A stretch of DNA of 6,127 nucleotides from Nitrospirae bacterium GWC2_56_14 (GTDB lineage: Bacteria; Nitrospirota; UBA9217). The DNA is taken from assembly GCA_001803705.1 (NCBI GenBank), contig MHDY01000084.1, positions 1-6,127 on the forward strand. The letters are read 5' to 3'. The notes under the pieces are model-generated. The model saw only the letters and a list, made by a program, of their open reading frames with translations, did not search any database and was not told where the DNA came from. The position numbers were made by a program, and so were the translations under genes. Positions 5,664-6,127 of the stretch are shown one piece after another (the first letter of the stretch is position 1; the number at the start of each line of letters is the position of its first letter).

Positions 5664-6127
5664 AGAGTGAGGAGATAAGAGCGAAGATTGGTATTTTTCC
5701 CATTGATGTGAAATTTCTTCCGAATGTTTCGGCGGTGAAAGTCCACCGTACTGACAGTCACTTTCAGAAGTCTGGCAATATCTTTATTTGTTTTCCCTTG
5801 ACGGACCAGGTCGGCTACTAGAATTTCCCTAGGGGTCAACTCCATATATTCTGATGACAATCTCTTGGCAAAGAACGAGGTAAGCTGCTGGAGATTGGTC
5901 CGCATTACATTGAAATACATTTTTTGTTCAGCATTTTTCAGGGTTCCTTCAAATTCAATCATGATGGGTTGGATAAGTTTTTTGATATTAAACAGGATTT
6001 GCTCTTCCAGTTCATCTCTGGCTGCGCTGGTCTCCTGCAGAAGTACCCGCAGAGCAGTATTCATTTCCTGCAACTTCAATTGTTTGGTTTTTAGTCTTGC
6101 TTCGCTGAATATAAGTTCCTTTTCAGT
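5654..6127 (-). CDS. LuxR-family (PAS-LuxR type) transcriptional regulator, C-terminal part, cut by window edge
   Basis: The frame is open to the window edge on the minus strand, beginning TEKELIFSEARLKTKQLKLQ, so 157 residues of a longer protein are present. The first part (SEARLKTK, then NTALRVLLQ) is the linker that follows a PAS domain in many PAS-LuxR regulators. A long, probably coiled-coil helical segment follows (about 30-85). The LuxR/GerE DNA-binding helix-turn-helix is at about 96-140: LTPREILVADLVRQGKTNKDIA, then LLKVTVSTVDFHRRNIRKKF. The expected landmarks are present, with LTPRE opening and TVDFHRRNI as recognition helix. It is probably a cytoplasmic sensor-regulator; the ligand or partner cannot be told from this part. 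It is convergent with the IS genes and ends in a likely terminator. A TTG at 6077-6079 and an internal ATG exist, but the open upstream frame and PAS-linker pattern argue that the true start lies outside. Confidence 0.88.
   Translation of the reverse strand, partial: TEKELIFSEARLKTKQLKLQEMNTALRVLLQETSAARDELEEQILFNIKKLIQPIMIEFEGTLKNAEQKMYFNVMRTNLQQLTSFFAKRLSSEYMELTPREILVADLVRQGKTNKDIARLLKVTVSTVDFHRRNIRKKFHINGKNTNLRSYLLTLVG

Overview
The window shows a chromosomal backbone interrupted by nested mobile elements. The host is most likely a Desulfobacterota-type (former Deltaproteobacteria) bacterium. This is an inference from the GC-rich biotin ligase gene and from the PAS-LuxR type regulator at the right edge, whose linker (residues NTALRVLL followed by a long helix and a LuxR helix-turn-helix) is a style I associate with that group. 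No taxonomic search could be run.

Layout, left to right. (1) At 128-949 (+) is a single-domain biotin protein ligase gene (birA, no N-terminal HTH). (2) At 931-5348 is an IS66-family insertion sequence bounded by imperfect 18-bp terminal inverted repeats that begin GTAA (15 of 18 positions match). It carries two co-directional genes: a DUF4338 (DruA-family) protein at 3063-3929 and a DDE transposase of the IS66 TnpC type at 3910-5297. The transposase is broken by one frameshift near 4540-4550. (3) At 933-2978, on the minus strand, a complete 2046-nt group II intron with its own reverse transcriptase/maturase lies inside the left terminal repeat of the IS, between GT (931-932) and AACC (2979 onward). 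Its 5' end (GTGCG), domain V, domain VI with bulged adenosine, 3' end (TAC) and EBS1/IBS1 pairing are all readable. (4) At 5349-5653 is an AT-richer intergenic stretch with small palindromes and no convincing gene. (5) At 5654-6127 (-) is the C-terminal part of a LuxR-family regulator running off the window, followed by a probable terminator.

The pieces form a three-layer nest. The IS struck the 3' end of birA, so that its terminal GTAA supplies a stop codon (CAA TGG TAA). The intron then inserted into that TIR, moved the AA 2 kb away, and gave birA a new five-residue tail (CRVER) and a new TGA, read antisense through intron domain VI. The ligase remains open and looks functional. The IS looks immobile, because its left TIR is split and its transposase is frameshifted. 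No 8-bp target duplication is visible around the IS, so a deletion or recombination may have followed insertion.

The most unusual points are the DruA-family gene carried inside an IS66-type element, the nesting with base-level boundaries, and the enlarged domain VI of the intron.
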